The notes below the pieces were generated by a model. It did no database searches. It was not told where the DNA came from and saw nothing but the letters and a program-made list of their open reading frames with translations. Below are positions 13,535-27,300 of a stretch of DNA of 64,000 nt, piece after piece. The number at the start of each line of letters is the position of its first letter. Position 1 is the first letter of the stretch. Origin of the DNA: Apostichopus japonicus (taxonomy: Eukaryota > Echinodermata > Holothuroidea > Aspidochirotida > Stichopodidae); the NCBI RefSeq assembly GCF_037975245.1, contig NC_092579.1, forward strand, positions 18,163,678 through 18,227,677, written 5' to 3'. A program made the translations under genes and the position numbers.

Positions 13535-16281
13535 CCTCCGAGGTTGTTTGCAATTAAAATGAAACAATGCAAATCAAAGTGATAATTTTTGAGAGATGAA
13601 AAGTTCCGTTATGAATTAATTTCTGTATATTCTGATGAAAAATAAAAAAGGATCCAGTTAAGCCACTCAGGATTAGCAACCTCTGCACTACTTCTGAAAA
13701 TAAACAGACCGACTTCTGTCGGTAGCAATCTGAATAAAAAATCCCTAGAAAAGGGAAAAGGACAATCTATTTCTCCTTAATTACGAACCTGTGATTAATG
13801 AAAACTTTTAATACACTTTAACCCTAACTTGAGCATTTCCTGACATGTTTTCCCCTTGGGTTATTTCCTTCTCGTCATGAAACGAAACAGACGACAGTTG
13901 GTATTAATATTTAATGTTTTCTTGCGCAGGAAACGGTTGCTACACAACCGTTAATAGACCTCTTTCAAAGAAAAAGAATAGAAGAAAGATTATCAGTGAT
14001 TTATTATTCTTGCTTCTTACTATAGCTTCCACGAGGGAGAAGTTCGATAAGCTCTCGACGGAAGCAGTCTATCATACCTAGAAAGCGGGGTAAGGTTAAA
14101 AGTTTGTATTATGTCTGTTTTACGACACATTTTCTCGGTTACATAATATACTTTGCCCCCCACCCCCAACCCCATCATTCCACCATGCTCTTTTACTCTC
14201 TCTATTTCTCATCAAACGACGATACGGCTTGATTAAATTGTATTCGAGCTATTTACACCTTGCGATAACATAATAATAAGGCGCTACTGAAATAATCCTA
14301 GCACAATCTCTTATGAAATCCACAGTCTCTAGTAACTCCAACAAAGGCCCCTATTTAGTGTTTCGTAGGCCCTAGGCACTGGGCCTAAGAAGGCTTGAAA
14401 GTATATAAATTCTCGAATATATCTAAGCGAAGCATCAGCCAAGGTTGGTGTAGTGTACCGCAGGAAGAATTTTTTTTGGTTAAAATATCTTCTAGATTGC
14501 CGGAAATGACAATTCCTAGGCCGTGTAAAGTTGCAGATAAAGATCTCAATGGATAAATAAAAGTTTCATAACACATTGTAACAGCTACAGGGAAACCACC
14601 CAATAAATGATTATGCAAGCTATGGGAATGTAGGAGTGATATACGGCTCACGTCTTATAGTTAAAAGAAGCAAGGAATAAAGTATATATACTCCAGTTTA
14701 CATACTGTGTATTTTCGTAGGCCCCTTTTTACTATTGGCTTCAATAAAAAAGAAGAAAAATAAATCACTTTTCAACAACAAAGTACGTTTCAACAAAAGC
14801 GCAATTTTCAATTACAAAGATGGCAAAAGGCCGGTAACTGTTTATTACCAAAAAAGGGTCACTTCTGATTTATGAAGAGGAACACCTGTAAGATTTTCAC
14901 AAAACTTGATGATACGTCCTTTTTATGACCCCTCCCCCCTCCTCCTTCCGGTTTCCGCCGCCCCTGTTCATATATTCTCTACGGTAAGGTATGGAATATA
15001 TTATCTGTCGTGATATTAAGGCATGTAAGTAGCTTTGTGCTACATTTTGTAGGACGGTCGGTGGACGTTAAGGTTACATACATAACCACCTGTCTTTAAC
15101 TCAAAGCTTAGTCAGTGTGAGGCTCCTTCGGTCGGACATGAATGGAATCTATGGCACGAATAAGTTATCTGTGTGTACACACTCAATTAGCGAAATTTCC
15201 CCCTCTTAAGAATTACGAGAGTATTATTCACGTATTCTCGTCTTTGACTGTAAAGTGCCTTCCACTGGCCTCACACATTGAAGTCCAGCGAGCTCAATTT
15301 GAAGAGTTTTAAGTACATAAACCCTTTCCTGTACTTTTCTTCCTTCGTCCAAATATGTTTAAACTGGGAAAAAAAAGACCTCGGCTCATTGCAACATACG
15401 TTGAAGTGATCCCTGGATGCTAAAAGCGACATGTTGACAGTGAGGATGGTAAAATTTGAGGGGCTTGACATTTTAACGTTATTTGTGGCGACTTAAAGGG
15501 AAACCGACCAACTCTTGGTCTAACATACTTGCACTGAGATACCGGTTGATAGCAGCAAACATTTATCAACTTGTTTGTGAAAATGATGTCAGCGTTACAG
15601 AGCAGAGGCGTTTTGTATATCCTAAAGTGTATCTACCGCTGGCTTGGAGCGACGGACCCGAGTGGCGGACCATAATGATAGGAGAGACGAACCCAGTGGC
15701 ATACTTCCGAGGAAAAATTCTGCAAAATACACCTTTCCATAAGTAATAATGGCCCCATTGTTTTCTGAGATTACGGTTATTTTTTGAACAGTTTGAGGTG
15801 CTTTCTCGCTTACGATGTTTTCTCATGTGAAGTTTTCGGTCTACATGGAGGATAACTTTCTTCGTAAAGCTTTGAGGTAATGTTGTGGTTTACCATATCA
15901 TATCGAAAGTCAGATGCCTCAATAGCCCTGGAAGTTAACACCTCCACCCAATCCCCTCCCTCACAGGGGTAATATAATTATGTCGCCCCTGTCATGCTTT
16001 GGGGTAAAATAAAAAAAGTGATCTACCAATAGGGGTTGAGGAAGGGGCCAATCATTGTAGATGTAATCAGTCAGTACCAAATCCTTCCCGACAAAGACGA
16101 CCGTCTATTGGCCAGTCGGAAAAATTCCGTTGGTGCTACCCTTCCCAAACACTCCCATAGTGATGCCCCCTGGGGTAAAGCAAAAGAGGAAGATGTGGGG
16201 AAGATGGAAGGTAAGACAACTAGGTATGAGGAGCAACACCACTGAACAGGCCAACATCAAGGCAGCCTCACATAGCAAATA
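13535..16281. other. Gene-free stretch with dispersed repeat fragments
   Basis: No convincing exon. Around 14485-14560 is a short stretch (TAGATTGCCGGAAATGACA and flanks) related to the repeat copies at 50296 and 51135. At 14940-14967 an orphan hAT-like 3' end (CCGCCGCCCCTG) follows a C-rich tract. An 87-codon frame at 15483-15746 has no recognisable family. Confidence 0.4.
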
Positions 16282-16510
16282 GGAGTGTTAGCTCAGTGGT
16301 TAATGCCGGTGCCTTTCATTCATAAGGTCCCAAGTTCGAGTCACTCCAAGATTAATGTATGCCGTCCAGTTACAGAGTTGTTGACAATTGACAATTCATA
16401 ATCATGGACTTTAAATATGAATCTAAGAGACTGACTTCGGTCAGCTTACGGCTTTGATAAGCCAATGATGGCTTCTTCGAGAGTTCCTTTTTGCAGGAGG
16501 ATCTAAAACA
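16282..16510 (+). mobile_element. tRNA-derived SINE, copy 2 (full length)
   Basis: This is the best-preserved copy. It starts GGAGTGTTAGCTCAGTGG and has a box B-like AAGTTCGAGTCACTCC about 45 bases later. The body is shared with copy 1. It has the perfect hairpin CTGAC-TTCG-GTCAG, then GGCTT-TGAT-AAGCC, and ends GGAGGATCTAAA. Flanking CACATA at both sides may be a short target duplication, but this is not certain. Confidence 0.88.
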
Positions 16511-16775
16511 CATACAAACATAGATGGCAAATGCTTTGGTGGAACTTACATATAATCAATATGGTGGCTTAAGCATCGTAAAAATAATTGCTGGTTACTA
16601 TTATTTTTTTAGGTTAGTTTGTCAACCGAACCCCCCCCCCCCCCCGCAACCCCCTCCCACCTCACCCATTCTTCTCTCTGTTACCTAAAGTCAAGAAAAC
16701 ACTGTGGAGTGTTGATCAACACCGGAAATGACAGGCAACAAAAAAAAACACAATGAACTGAATTGTTAGAATTAT
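16511..16775. other. Intergenic sequence downstream of PICK1
   Basis: Contains a long C-run near 16630-16646 and no gene. It separates the SINE from the likely PICK1 transcript end. Confidence 0.4.
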
Positions 16776-16781
16776 TTTATT
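16776..16781 (-). promoter_or_regulatory. Candidate PICK1 polyadenylation signal
   Basis: TTTATT on the plus strand reads AATAAA on the minus strand, about 1.28 kb after the PICK1 stop codon. The interval 16782-18058 would be the 3'UTR and contains no other gene. The position is inferred; no transcript evidence is available. Confidence 0.4.
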
Positions 16782-18058
16782 GAAGACCTTCGGCTATTGC
16801 ACAGAAACCTATCCCGAAGACAGAAAATAGACGAAAATTCCATTGATAATGCTTGAATGAATCAACAATTTTTTGCTTAGTACTGTAAAAATACAGTTAA
16901 ATAAATTAATAACATCTATATTTACAACGAGTTAAACAAAAGATTCAGTTGAATGACGAAGCTTATGTTTGTCTCCACTCGACTTCCTTACTCACAACCT
17001 GTAACCCATACAACCATACAAAAAAAAAAAAAAAAAAAACCTAGTGCATTTTGTAGGGAATGTGTCTGACTAAATTGAAACTCAGAGCTCTCTTCTTACA
17101 TCAACGTATAATTTGTCTTTTCTAACAAACCAGACACTGATAACTATTTCTTTAAGAATGCTTAACTGTACAATCAGTATCAGTAGTATAGAATACTCAC
17201 TGTTCTGGAAATAATACACGACTATCAATGTACAATCAATACAGGTTGGATTACCCAGACCTGTATTAATCCAGGTCCCGGATTATCCCAATCCGATACC
17301 CTTACTATACATAATTGTATCATATTGCAATTCTTCTAGTTGTTGATGCCCCGGTCACAGTAGAACATTCAGAAAACTGGAGAAAAGGGTTTCATGCCGA
17401 AGTACTTTGTAGGAATGCCGTAAAAAGTTTTGTTCTGTTCATTGCAAGTAGCAGACTATAGTATTGTATAAAGCCATTGATTTTCCCAGTCCTCTTCATA
17501 TACAGAAAACCTCTGGCCAGATCACTCGACTTCAAATGTATATTTATCATTCTTCATGTGGTTCATCGATGATGTAGTTAGCCAAGACATTTCTAAGGCT
17601 GCTAAACATCTTGCCTAATTGGGACTCCTGAAGATCTTTAATCCTTCAGATAATTTTTCCAAACCTTGTTGAGGGTTTAATCAAACTACAAGCTAAATAC
17701 TCATGGAAAAATAAAATGCATTGTCAAAAAGAGAGTTCTTCAGGGGTTAAACCGCTATCAAAAACCTAACCATTTGCTTCCCAACGAACCCCTCACCCCC
17801 CAATCCCCACTGGATACTTTCTGTGGGTGTCCATGCAGAGCAGTTTATATTTTCAATGACAGAAAAATTCCTATGAAGAACTGAACTAATAGCAAAATAA
17901 ACTGCTAAACTAGTTTTTATGTTAACCTAGGTCTAACTTCAAGTCTTGATTCCCTATCCTAACATACAGAGCATAATGTAACACATGCAGCAGTGCTAAA
18001 GACCTCTCAGGACTAGACGAAGAATAATTCCTGTAAAGTTTGTGATCCTGCTTAGAAC
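16782..18058 (-). other. PICK1: Likely PICK1 3' untranslated region
   Basis: The sequence runs from the PICK1 stop codon to a candidate AATAAA. It has no open frame of note and includes a T-run on the transcript strand (plus-strand A-run near 17021-17039). Confidence 0.4.
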
Positions 18059-18330
18059 TCAGGACGTGTCTATCAGGTTATGATCCTGGCTCTCTTCGAC
18101 TAGGTCGACCCCTTCTCCTTCCTCTGGCTTGGAATTCTGGCCTCCATTCTCCTCTTCTTCATCGTCGTAGCCGTCTTCAAAGTCGTGGGCGTGGGTGTAG
18201 TCCATGGTAGTCCTCAGGAGGTCCACTTCTATGGGGAAGACCTCTGCTCTCTTAATCTGGAGATGACAATTTCTTAGATACTGTGCCATCGCTGAAACCA
18301 ACCTGTTCAGATGGAAGACCAGGTCTTGGA
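18059..18330 (-). CDS. PICK1: PICK1 exon 9 (BAR end and acidic C-terminus)
   Basis: It encodes QDLVFHLNRLVSAMAQYL, then AEVFPIEVDL, the end of the BAR domain. An acidic tail (FEDGYDDEEEE) follows, and the protein ends in IDTS with a TGA stop. The acidic tail is a known PICK1 feature. Confidence 0.95.
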
Positions 18331-21300
18331 CTGCGAAAGGGAAAAGGATGGACATGTAATTACCTTCATATACTCCGAGGGGTAGAGATAGGTGGTTCAG
18401 GTGATTAGCTGAACCAGGGTCCCCAATGTCTAGGGACCCATAAAGGTTGGTAAACCAATGGATGATAAACTGCCAGTCCAGCCAGATAGCCAACAAGAGC
18501 TGAGTGGTTCTTACATTGATGGTTGTGTTAACCATGACTGTATTAAAATGCTTTATAAAATACTATCACCTTTCCACTTAAGTCTAGAGAACTTGATAGC
18601 CAATGATTATCCAAAAGTGCATTTTAAATCATTCAATTAGAGGCACTACTTCATAAACATTATCATAAAATGTAAGATACTAACCAATGGCTATCGTGGT
18701 TACAAATTGAGAAGCTTTATTGTGGAAATATCGGTCTATGGTTTTTCACTTCTTAGCCTCCCCCCCCCCATAAAACCCATTTCATTACCCAAAGCTAACC
18801 ATTACATGCACCTTTTCTGAAGTTTGTGACCTTCATACCTCTAAGGTGAATGATCTTAAAGGGCAAAATTAAAACCTTTTACATTTTTCTGCAGAGAGCT
18901 AGGGCAGGTGGACAAATAGCTGGACAATCAGAGGCCGATGATAGGCTTTGTTTTTTAATTTATTTAAAGCATGGCTGCCACAAGGACACGATAATGTGCA
19001 AAATATTCATTCTGACATCTGCGAGAGGCATATCTCAAGTATTGAGGAGAGACACTTTAAAGACTCTCGTAACATTCCTATTCCAAATCCCTCACCATGT
19101 TTCGAATCCAGAAGTTCCAACTTCACCATCACGTCGGACCGCATCTGAGCAAATTTGGCCCGGGCCAGCTGTCGGCATCTCAGAACGAGCCTACACGACA
19201 CAAAGAAAAGATAATACTCAATGTATTGTTTTCCTAATTATCCTTACAAAAATAAAAACAGAAAATCCTGAAAAAAAATATAAAAAATAGTTGATCAAAT
19301 AGATGTCTCAAAAAAAGTATCTTTATTTCAAATAATGAGAATAATTTATGGACATTGGCCTTTAACTACCACTAAGGGGTTTTCAAGTGAAAGAGCAGGT
19401 CCGTTAATGCCAATCCTTGACCCAAACCTGCAATCCTTAGAAGGAAATTCCACTGCCTTAGCCATTTGACCACTATGCAACTTTGTGAAGGCTAATTTAG
19501 GTCTTTGAAAAACATCAGGACCATATCAGTTCCTTTTAACATGGAGCATTTAAGGGGCATTTTGTTTCCACAAAATGTTCACATTTTGATGGGATGTAAT
19601 TGTCTATTTCATGTAACCGGTGGACTAGCTTGTGTACTTGCGTATGATATGGCCATGAAAAGATGAAATTATACTTTAGATATTATGTATGGGGGCTTTC
19701 TGTTCGTGGAAATAGCCAACTTGTTTAACCCTAATTTGGTCATTAGAAACATGCAGCAGTTCTTGTCTTATGCTCAAGAACATTTCATACCAACAGATGT
19801 CTTTACTACTAATGTGATGTGAAAACTTACACACTGCACACTTGCACACTGGCCACCTGATTGTAACCCAAATCAACTTAATCGTCCTAATCTGGTAAAT
19901 TGTCGATAGTCAGGCAGTGTGTGTGTGCTTAAGACTACAACTGAACACGATTTTACATAACTTTGACGTCATGTCTGGAATACTGAACGTGTGGCGTTTA
20001 TCTTCTTACTGGCATTTGCTAATGGGTTGTGGTTTACCACTTTAACTTCATAATTTATACAATGTCACTAATCAAGACAATAATTATCTGAAAAGACAAT
20101 AAAAAGGTGACCAAAACCAGCAGCGGTTATTAACAGAAATCAGTTCTTATGTGTGCTGTTCAATCGGCCAGTGTGATGGGTTCAGTAGCGAGAATACGAG
20201 TCGTCACAAACATCAAATAGTAGGTCACGACAGACGAGTTCATTCAGTTGGGGCACTGTGCAGTGGGTTTTATTCTGCACAGGATGTAAAGTCTCCAAAG
20301 AACCACAGGATGAAGTAAAATATCAAATTAAACCTTTATCAGTCTGTGCAGAAAATGTAGATATTACTTTCACGATGCAAAAAATACACGTTGCAAAGGG
20401 TTTGTATCTAATCACTGTTTTAATTTTGTGGCTACTTTTCTCAAGAATACAGTAAGAACAGTTTATATTAAATACTAATTATGTTCGACACTCGTACTTT
20501 GTGGCGATAAATCATCTCATGTCTTGTTGCAAATCACAGCCCCTTTTTTTGTCTTGCCAAGGGCACATCAAATGGTTTTCAACGTCTATTCTTTTTCAAT
20601 TTTGAAGTATAACCTGTTTTAAGCCCAGAAAAATTATTTACTTGCTTGGGGTTTTTATATATGCAAAATAGACTAGGAACCTCTCAGGAGCAGGCAGCTG
20701 TCGGGAAGTTGACCTTGTTTAACGGAAAAAAAAACTACACCGCTCGCCGAAAAAAAAAAAATTGAGAAAATTTGAGGCATGATTGAAGAAAGATGGAGTG
20801 ACTTGTGGGGACAAACCAAGAGGTTTTGGAGAGTCTCTCATAGACTTTGGAAACATTTATCTCAAATCAGAAATGATTCTTGACGGACATATTGCGGTCA
20901 GAATCATTGTAAACGAGTTATCTCACAAGGAAGACTAGTCGGTGGTGATGAATGCTGTGATATGCCGCTCTAGGTCATATCAAAACTCACTTTATTTTTT
21001 GTAGACTGCCATCCATCTCACTTTGCGAATTTAGTCGGCGTTGACTCTGTCCTCCTTAACAGAAATTTACTCTATAAAATTTTAAACAAGGAAGGTTTTT
21101 TTTTTTTCCCCTTCTATCTTTCTTCTATACCTTTTTTTTTCACTAAGGCAATGTAATTTGATACATACAAACAAATGTGAAAAGCTAATTCGGTTGAGGG
21201 CTGGGAATTGTGGGGTAGGGGGGGCAGGGGTACATAAATGCAAATTTATGCAAAAGTCAGGCTGCCAGGTTTATGGTAAATTTCCATACGCTCTACAATT

Positions 21301-24300
21301 TCTACATTATATTTGAGGTGGGAGCTAGTGATAGGGCAGATGTTCAACTTGGTAGATGAGCACCGATTGCTACGTACAGCAACTCATTGCCATTTCCCGT
21401 TTACTTGTAGTTTTTCGCAGCTACTCAGAAAATTATGAAGTTTTTAGATATTAAATTTGGAGGTTTTTCTGAATACTAAGACCTGTTTTGCAAACACAAA
21501 CAATACATATTTGTATTGCATGAAAACAGTCTGACCATTTTGCTTATAATTTTACAATGTGATACCAAATAAATTATTCCTTGCTACTGATGAGTGGCTT
21601 CTACTGCATTATTGGTAAACTCTCTACCTTAATCTACAGTATGCACCAAGTCTCTCTTCTCTCTCCGCCACCACTCCCTCTCCTCATTCCCATCTCCCCA
21701 CTCACTCTCCTCATTCCCATCTCCCCACTCGCTCTCCTCATTCCCATCTCCCCACTCCCTCTCCTCATTCCCATCTCCCCACTCCCTCTCCTCATTCCCA
21801 TCTCCCCACTCCCTCTCCTCATTCCCATCTCCCCACTCCCTCTCCTCATTCCCATCTCCCCACTCCCTCTCCTCATTCCCATCTCCCCACTCCCTCTCCT
21901 CATTCCCATCTCCCCACTCCCTCTCCTCATTCCCATCTCCCCACTCCCTCTCCTCATTCCCATCTCCCCACTCCCTCTCTTCATTCCCATCTCCCCACTC
22001 CCTCTCCTCATTCCCATCTCCCCACTCCCTCTCCTCATTCCCATCTCCCCACTCCCTCTCCTCATTCCCATCTCCCCACTCCCTCTCCTCATTCCCATCT
22101 CCCCACTCCCTCTCCTCATTCCCATCTCCCCACTCCCTCTCCTCATTCCCATCTCCCCACTCCCTCTCCTCATTCCCATCTCCCCACTCCCTCTCTTCAT
22201 TCCCATCTCCCCACTCCCTCTCCTCATTCCCATCTCCCCACTCCCTCTCCTCATTCCCATCTCCCCACTCCCTCTCCTCATTCCCATCTCCCCACTCCCT
22301 CTCCTCATTCCCATCTCCCCACTCCCTCTCCTCATTCCCATCTCCCCACTCCCTCTCTTCATTCCCATCTCCCCACTCCCTCTCCTCATTCCCATCTCCC
22401 CACTCCCTCTCTTCATTCCCATCTCCCCACTCCCTCTCCTCATTCCCATCTCCCCACTCCCTCTCCTCATTCCCATCTCCCCACTCCCTCTCTTCATTCC
22501 CATCTCCCCACTCCCTCTCCTCATTCCCATCTCCCCACTCCCTCTCCTCATTCCCATCTCCCCACTCCCTCTCCTCATTCCCATCTCCCCACTCCCTCTC
22601 CTCATTCCCATCTCCCCACTCCCTCTCTTCATTCCCATCTCCCCACTCCCTCTCCTCATTCCCATCTCCCCACTCCCTCTCCTCATTCCCATCTCCCCAC
22701 TCCCTCTCCTCATTCCCATCTCCCCACTCCCTCTCTTCATTCCCATCTCCCCACTCCCTCTCCTCATTCCCATCTCCCCACTCCCTCTCCTCATTCCCAT
22801 CTCCCCACTCCCTCTCCTCATTCCCATCTCCCCACTCCCTCTCCTCATTCCCATCTCCCCACTCCCTCTCTTCATTCCCATCTCCCCACTCCCTCTCCTC
22901 ATTCCCATCTCCCCACTCCCTCTCCTCATTCCCATCTCCCCACTCCCTCTCCTCATTCCCATCTCCCCACTCCCTCTCCTCATTCCCATCTCCCCACTCC
23001 CTCTCCTCATTCCCATCTCCCCACTCCCTCTCCTCATTCCCATCTCCCCACTCCCTCTCCTCATTCCCATCTCCCCACTCCCTCTCTTCATTCCCATCTC
23101 CCCACTCCCTCTCCTCATTCCCATCTCCCCACTCCCTCTCCTCATTCCCATCTCCCCACTCCCTCTCCTCATTCCCATCTCCCCACTCCCTCTCCTCATT
23201 CCCATCTCCCCACTCCCTCTCCTCATTCCCATCTCCCCACTCCCTCTCCTCATTCCCATCTCCCCACTCCCTCTCCTCATTCCCATCTCCCCACTCGCTC
23301 TCCTCATTCCCATCTCCCCACTCCCTCTCTTCATTCCCATCTCCCCACTCCCTCTCCTCATTCCCATCTCCCCACTCCCTCTCCTCATTCCCATCTCCCC
23401 ACTCCCTCTCCTCATTCCCATCTCCCCACTCCCTCTCCTCATTCCCATCTCCCCACTCCCTCTCTTCATTCCCATCTCCCCACTCCCTCTCCTCATTCCC
23501 ATCTCCCCACTCCCTCTCCTCATTCCCATCTCCCCACTCCCTCTCCTCATTCCCATCTCCCCACTCCCTCTCCTCATTCCCATCTCCCCACTCCCTCTCC
23601 TCATTCCCATCTCCCCACTCCCTCTCTTCATTCCCATCTCCCCACTCCCTCTCCTCATTCCCATCTCCCCACTCCCTCTCCTCATTCCCATCTCCCCACT
23701 CCCTCTCCTCATTCCCATCTCCCCACTCCCTCTCTTCATTCCCATCTCCCCACTCCCTCTCCTCATTCCCATCTCCCCACTCCCTCTCCTCATTCCCATC
23801 TCCCCACTCCCTCTCCTCATTCCCATCTCCCCACTCCCTCTCCTCATTCCCATCTCCCCACTCCCTCTCCTCATTCCCATCTCCCCACTCACTCTCCTCA
23901 TTCCCATCTCCCCACTCCCTCTCCTCATTCCCATCTCCCCACTCCCTCTCCTCATTCCCATCTCCCCACTCCCTCTCTTCATTCCCATCTCCCCACTCCC
24001 TCTCTTCATTCCCATCTCCCCACTCCCTCTCCTCATTCCCATCTCCCCACTCCCTCTCCTCATTCCCATCTCCCCACTCCCTCTCCTCATTCCCATCTCC
24101 CCACTCCCTCTCCTCATTCCCATCTCCCCACTCCCTCTCCTCATTCCCATCTCCCCACTCCCTCTCTTCATTCCCATCTCCCCACTCCCTCTCCTCATTC
24201 CCATCTCCCCACTCCCTCTCCTCATTCCCATCTCCCCACTCCCTCTCTTCATTCCCATCTCCCCACTCCCTCTCCTCATTCCCATCTCCCCACTCCCTCT

Positions 24301-27300
24301 CCTCATTCCCATCTCCCCACTCCCTCTCCTCATTCCCATCTCCCCACTCCCTCTCCTCATTCCCATCTCCCCACTCCCTCTCCTCATTCCCATCTCCCCA
24401 CTCCCTCTCCTCATTCCCATCTCCCCACTCCCTCTCCTCATTCCCATCTCCCCACTCCCTCTCTTCATTCCCATCTCCCCACTCCCTCTCCTCATTCCCA
24501 TCTCCCCACTCCCTCTCTTCATTCCCATCTCCCCACTCCCTCTCCTCATTCCCATCTCCCCATTCCCTCTCCTCATTCCCATCTCCCCACTCCCTCTCCT
24601 CATTCCTTCTTCTACCTACATTCCTCTCATCCTTCACTCTATCTCCCTCCCCCATGCATGTCCCCCCTGTTTACTCTTATGACATTGCAGTAACATGATT
24701 GTATGTTGAGCACTTAGTTTTGTGTAACCTTACATACAGTATGTATGTGTGCTACTGTAGTTGGAAGTCTGATGTACAGTACAATCTGTCCACTTTTATG
24801 AAAGAAACAAAATATGTAAAAAGATAGTAATTCTCCATTATGCAAACTATTTTATGCAATGATAAATATCTATTCAGTACTTAGGAGAGAGGAAACCTCA
24901 TAGTAGCTTTTTTTCCAGTGAGATCTAAATTTGAGATTAATTTTGATGACCTTACCTATATTCATAGTTACCAGTTTCTACTCTGTAGAGAGGTTCTCCC
25001 AGGGTAGCGTAGGCATATTCCTCATCATCCATTTCCTTCACCTTCAGGCAGAATGACTGATAAAGAAATAAATAACAATAAAGTAATTAATTATAATAAA
25101 TAAACATAAACAAGCTTAAAACTGATTGAGACAAAAGTAAACCAAAACTATGTCGAATATCCAGCAAGGAAAACAAAAATTTCCACAGAGTACCAGTAAA
25201 ACCCTTCATCGAGGTACTGGATATGCCACATTTGATTGAATCCATTTTTTTTAATCATTCCATGATAGTCACACCACTGAGGATTATCGAGACAAATTTA
25301 TACAATTTCATATTCTAAGATATATGTAAAACTGTCTTCTACTGCAAAACGAATCTTTAAACAATTAAAACAAATTATTAAACATCCCATGAGACAAAGT
25401 TCTTAACCAAAAAAGAACGTATTTAAAGTCTCCCATGAAGTTCTGTGAACTTGTAACTCTTCAACAATATTTTTTACCAATTTCCTTGTACAGAATGGTT
25501 TCCCTTTTGAAACAGATGCATGCCTTGTAGCATTATTCCTCTCAGTAAATGGAAACGCTGCGTCTAATACTTGACAGACTTTTAATCAGCTTATTCATCT
25601 CAACCCCCCCACCCCCCCCAAAAAAAAGGGCTTTAAAACAGCAGCAACCCTTTCAGAAATCAAATGTCTTGAACTATGTGCAGAACACAGTCTTTGAACA
25701 ATAGTCAATTTCAATTAATGTTGTTTAATACTCTATACCGAACAGTCCCTACTGGGCAGATTTTTGAAGGCTAACCAGTCTAACCTAAGTTCTTCTTCTT
25801 GCAACTGCTGAAACTGGTATAACCATTGGAAGGATTTTTTATATTAATGTTTCTTAAAGGAAGATGAGTAGTGGGAGTGGGGGCATAGGGAGGGGGGTGG
25901 TTGAGACTCTTGAGTAAAAGTCATCCTAAGTCATAACACACTGTGACAGACTAATTGCGTACAGCAGGCGGTCGATATTAAAAAAAAGAATGATGCCATC
26001 CTTCCACTGGTAAAGTGAAGGAATGCTAAACCCTTACAAATTACTACTGTAAATGTCAACTGTAAATGTAAAGGCAGAGTGAAATGTTAGCTCTACTGAA
26101 CATGAGGAACCTACAGTAGATTCCTTAGGCAAATGCAAATGATGTTGGTAACCTTACCTACATAAACGTATCATCTAGAAAGTCCTATGGCTTTTACACT
26201 AGGTACATTACAATCATGAAAAGAGTCATTCAATTTGTAATTTACAAAAAGCAAAGGGAGGAAGGCAGGGTTGAAAAGTTGGTACAGTTATATGGACATT
26301 TTGCATAGAATTTTGCTATGCAATACTGGAAAAAGAATATTCCCCGAATGAACGCACGATTGTTGCATGGGATGTTAGTAGTTTTTACTTCCCTGTGGCT
26401 TCAGCAAGGCATTTGCCTGAACTTTCATTTCTTTGCCATAATTTACAGTTGCAGAATTAACCAAAAATAAGAACAAACAATATAGAGAGAGAAAGGGAGA
26501 AATAGAGAAAAAAAAAAGAAAAAAAAAATTATATTGCTCAATCTCCTAAACTCTTCAAAACTGATGAGAATCATACTAGACTCTTTCAGGAGGAGAGACA
26601 AGCAATTCATTTTTTACAAATAATTTATCCAAAATAATGAAAAGCACAAGATCAAGTCATTTTGGTAGGAGCTTTGAAGTTTGCTGCTACAACTCTCAAC
26701 ATTAGACTGATCATGCTGACCAGTCCTATCTGGGACATGATTGCTTAACATATGACACTAGTTCGAGTCACTCCAAGATTAATGTATGTCGTCCAGTTAT
26801 AGAGTTGTTGACGATTGACAATTTATAATCATGGACGTGAATATGAATCTAAGAGACTGACTTCGGTCAGCTTGCGGCTTTGATAAGCCAATGAGGCTTC
26901 TTCGTGAGTTCCTGCTTGCAGGAGGATCTAAATACATACATGACAAAACATATTTAAGAGATTTCAAATATGAGCAAACCAAATAATTCCTTTTAATCAC
27001 ATACACAAAAGAGTACTACATCATATTTTCCATTTTTCTGTGTGTGTGTGTGTGTAACACAGGGAAACTTCAAACTGACACAGTTCTGCTGGAAGGAATC
27101 AGTATGTATTAACGATGTCAGATTTCTCCCTCATGATTTTTGTTTTTAATAAAAGGCCTCAAAATGAAAATTTAAAAAAATTTCCAATAAAACTAAAGAG
27201 TTGTATTTAATGGAATTTGAACGCTGGATTGAGCCGGCAAAGCTGCAGGCCGGCTTCCTGTCATGTTTCCTCTACAGATGAATCATCCACAAAGCTACTT

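Noticed and set aside
15483-15746. 87-codon gene
   Set aside because: No recognisable family and an overlapping open frame on the other strand; no splice or polyadenylation context.
21581-24682. Protein of about 1000 residues made of 9-residue repeats, on either strand
   Set aside because: The frames are open only because the DNA unit is 27 bp and lacks stop codons. Three frames are open at once and the array lies in a PICK1 intron.
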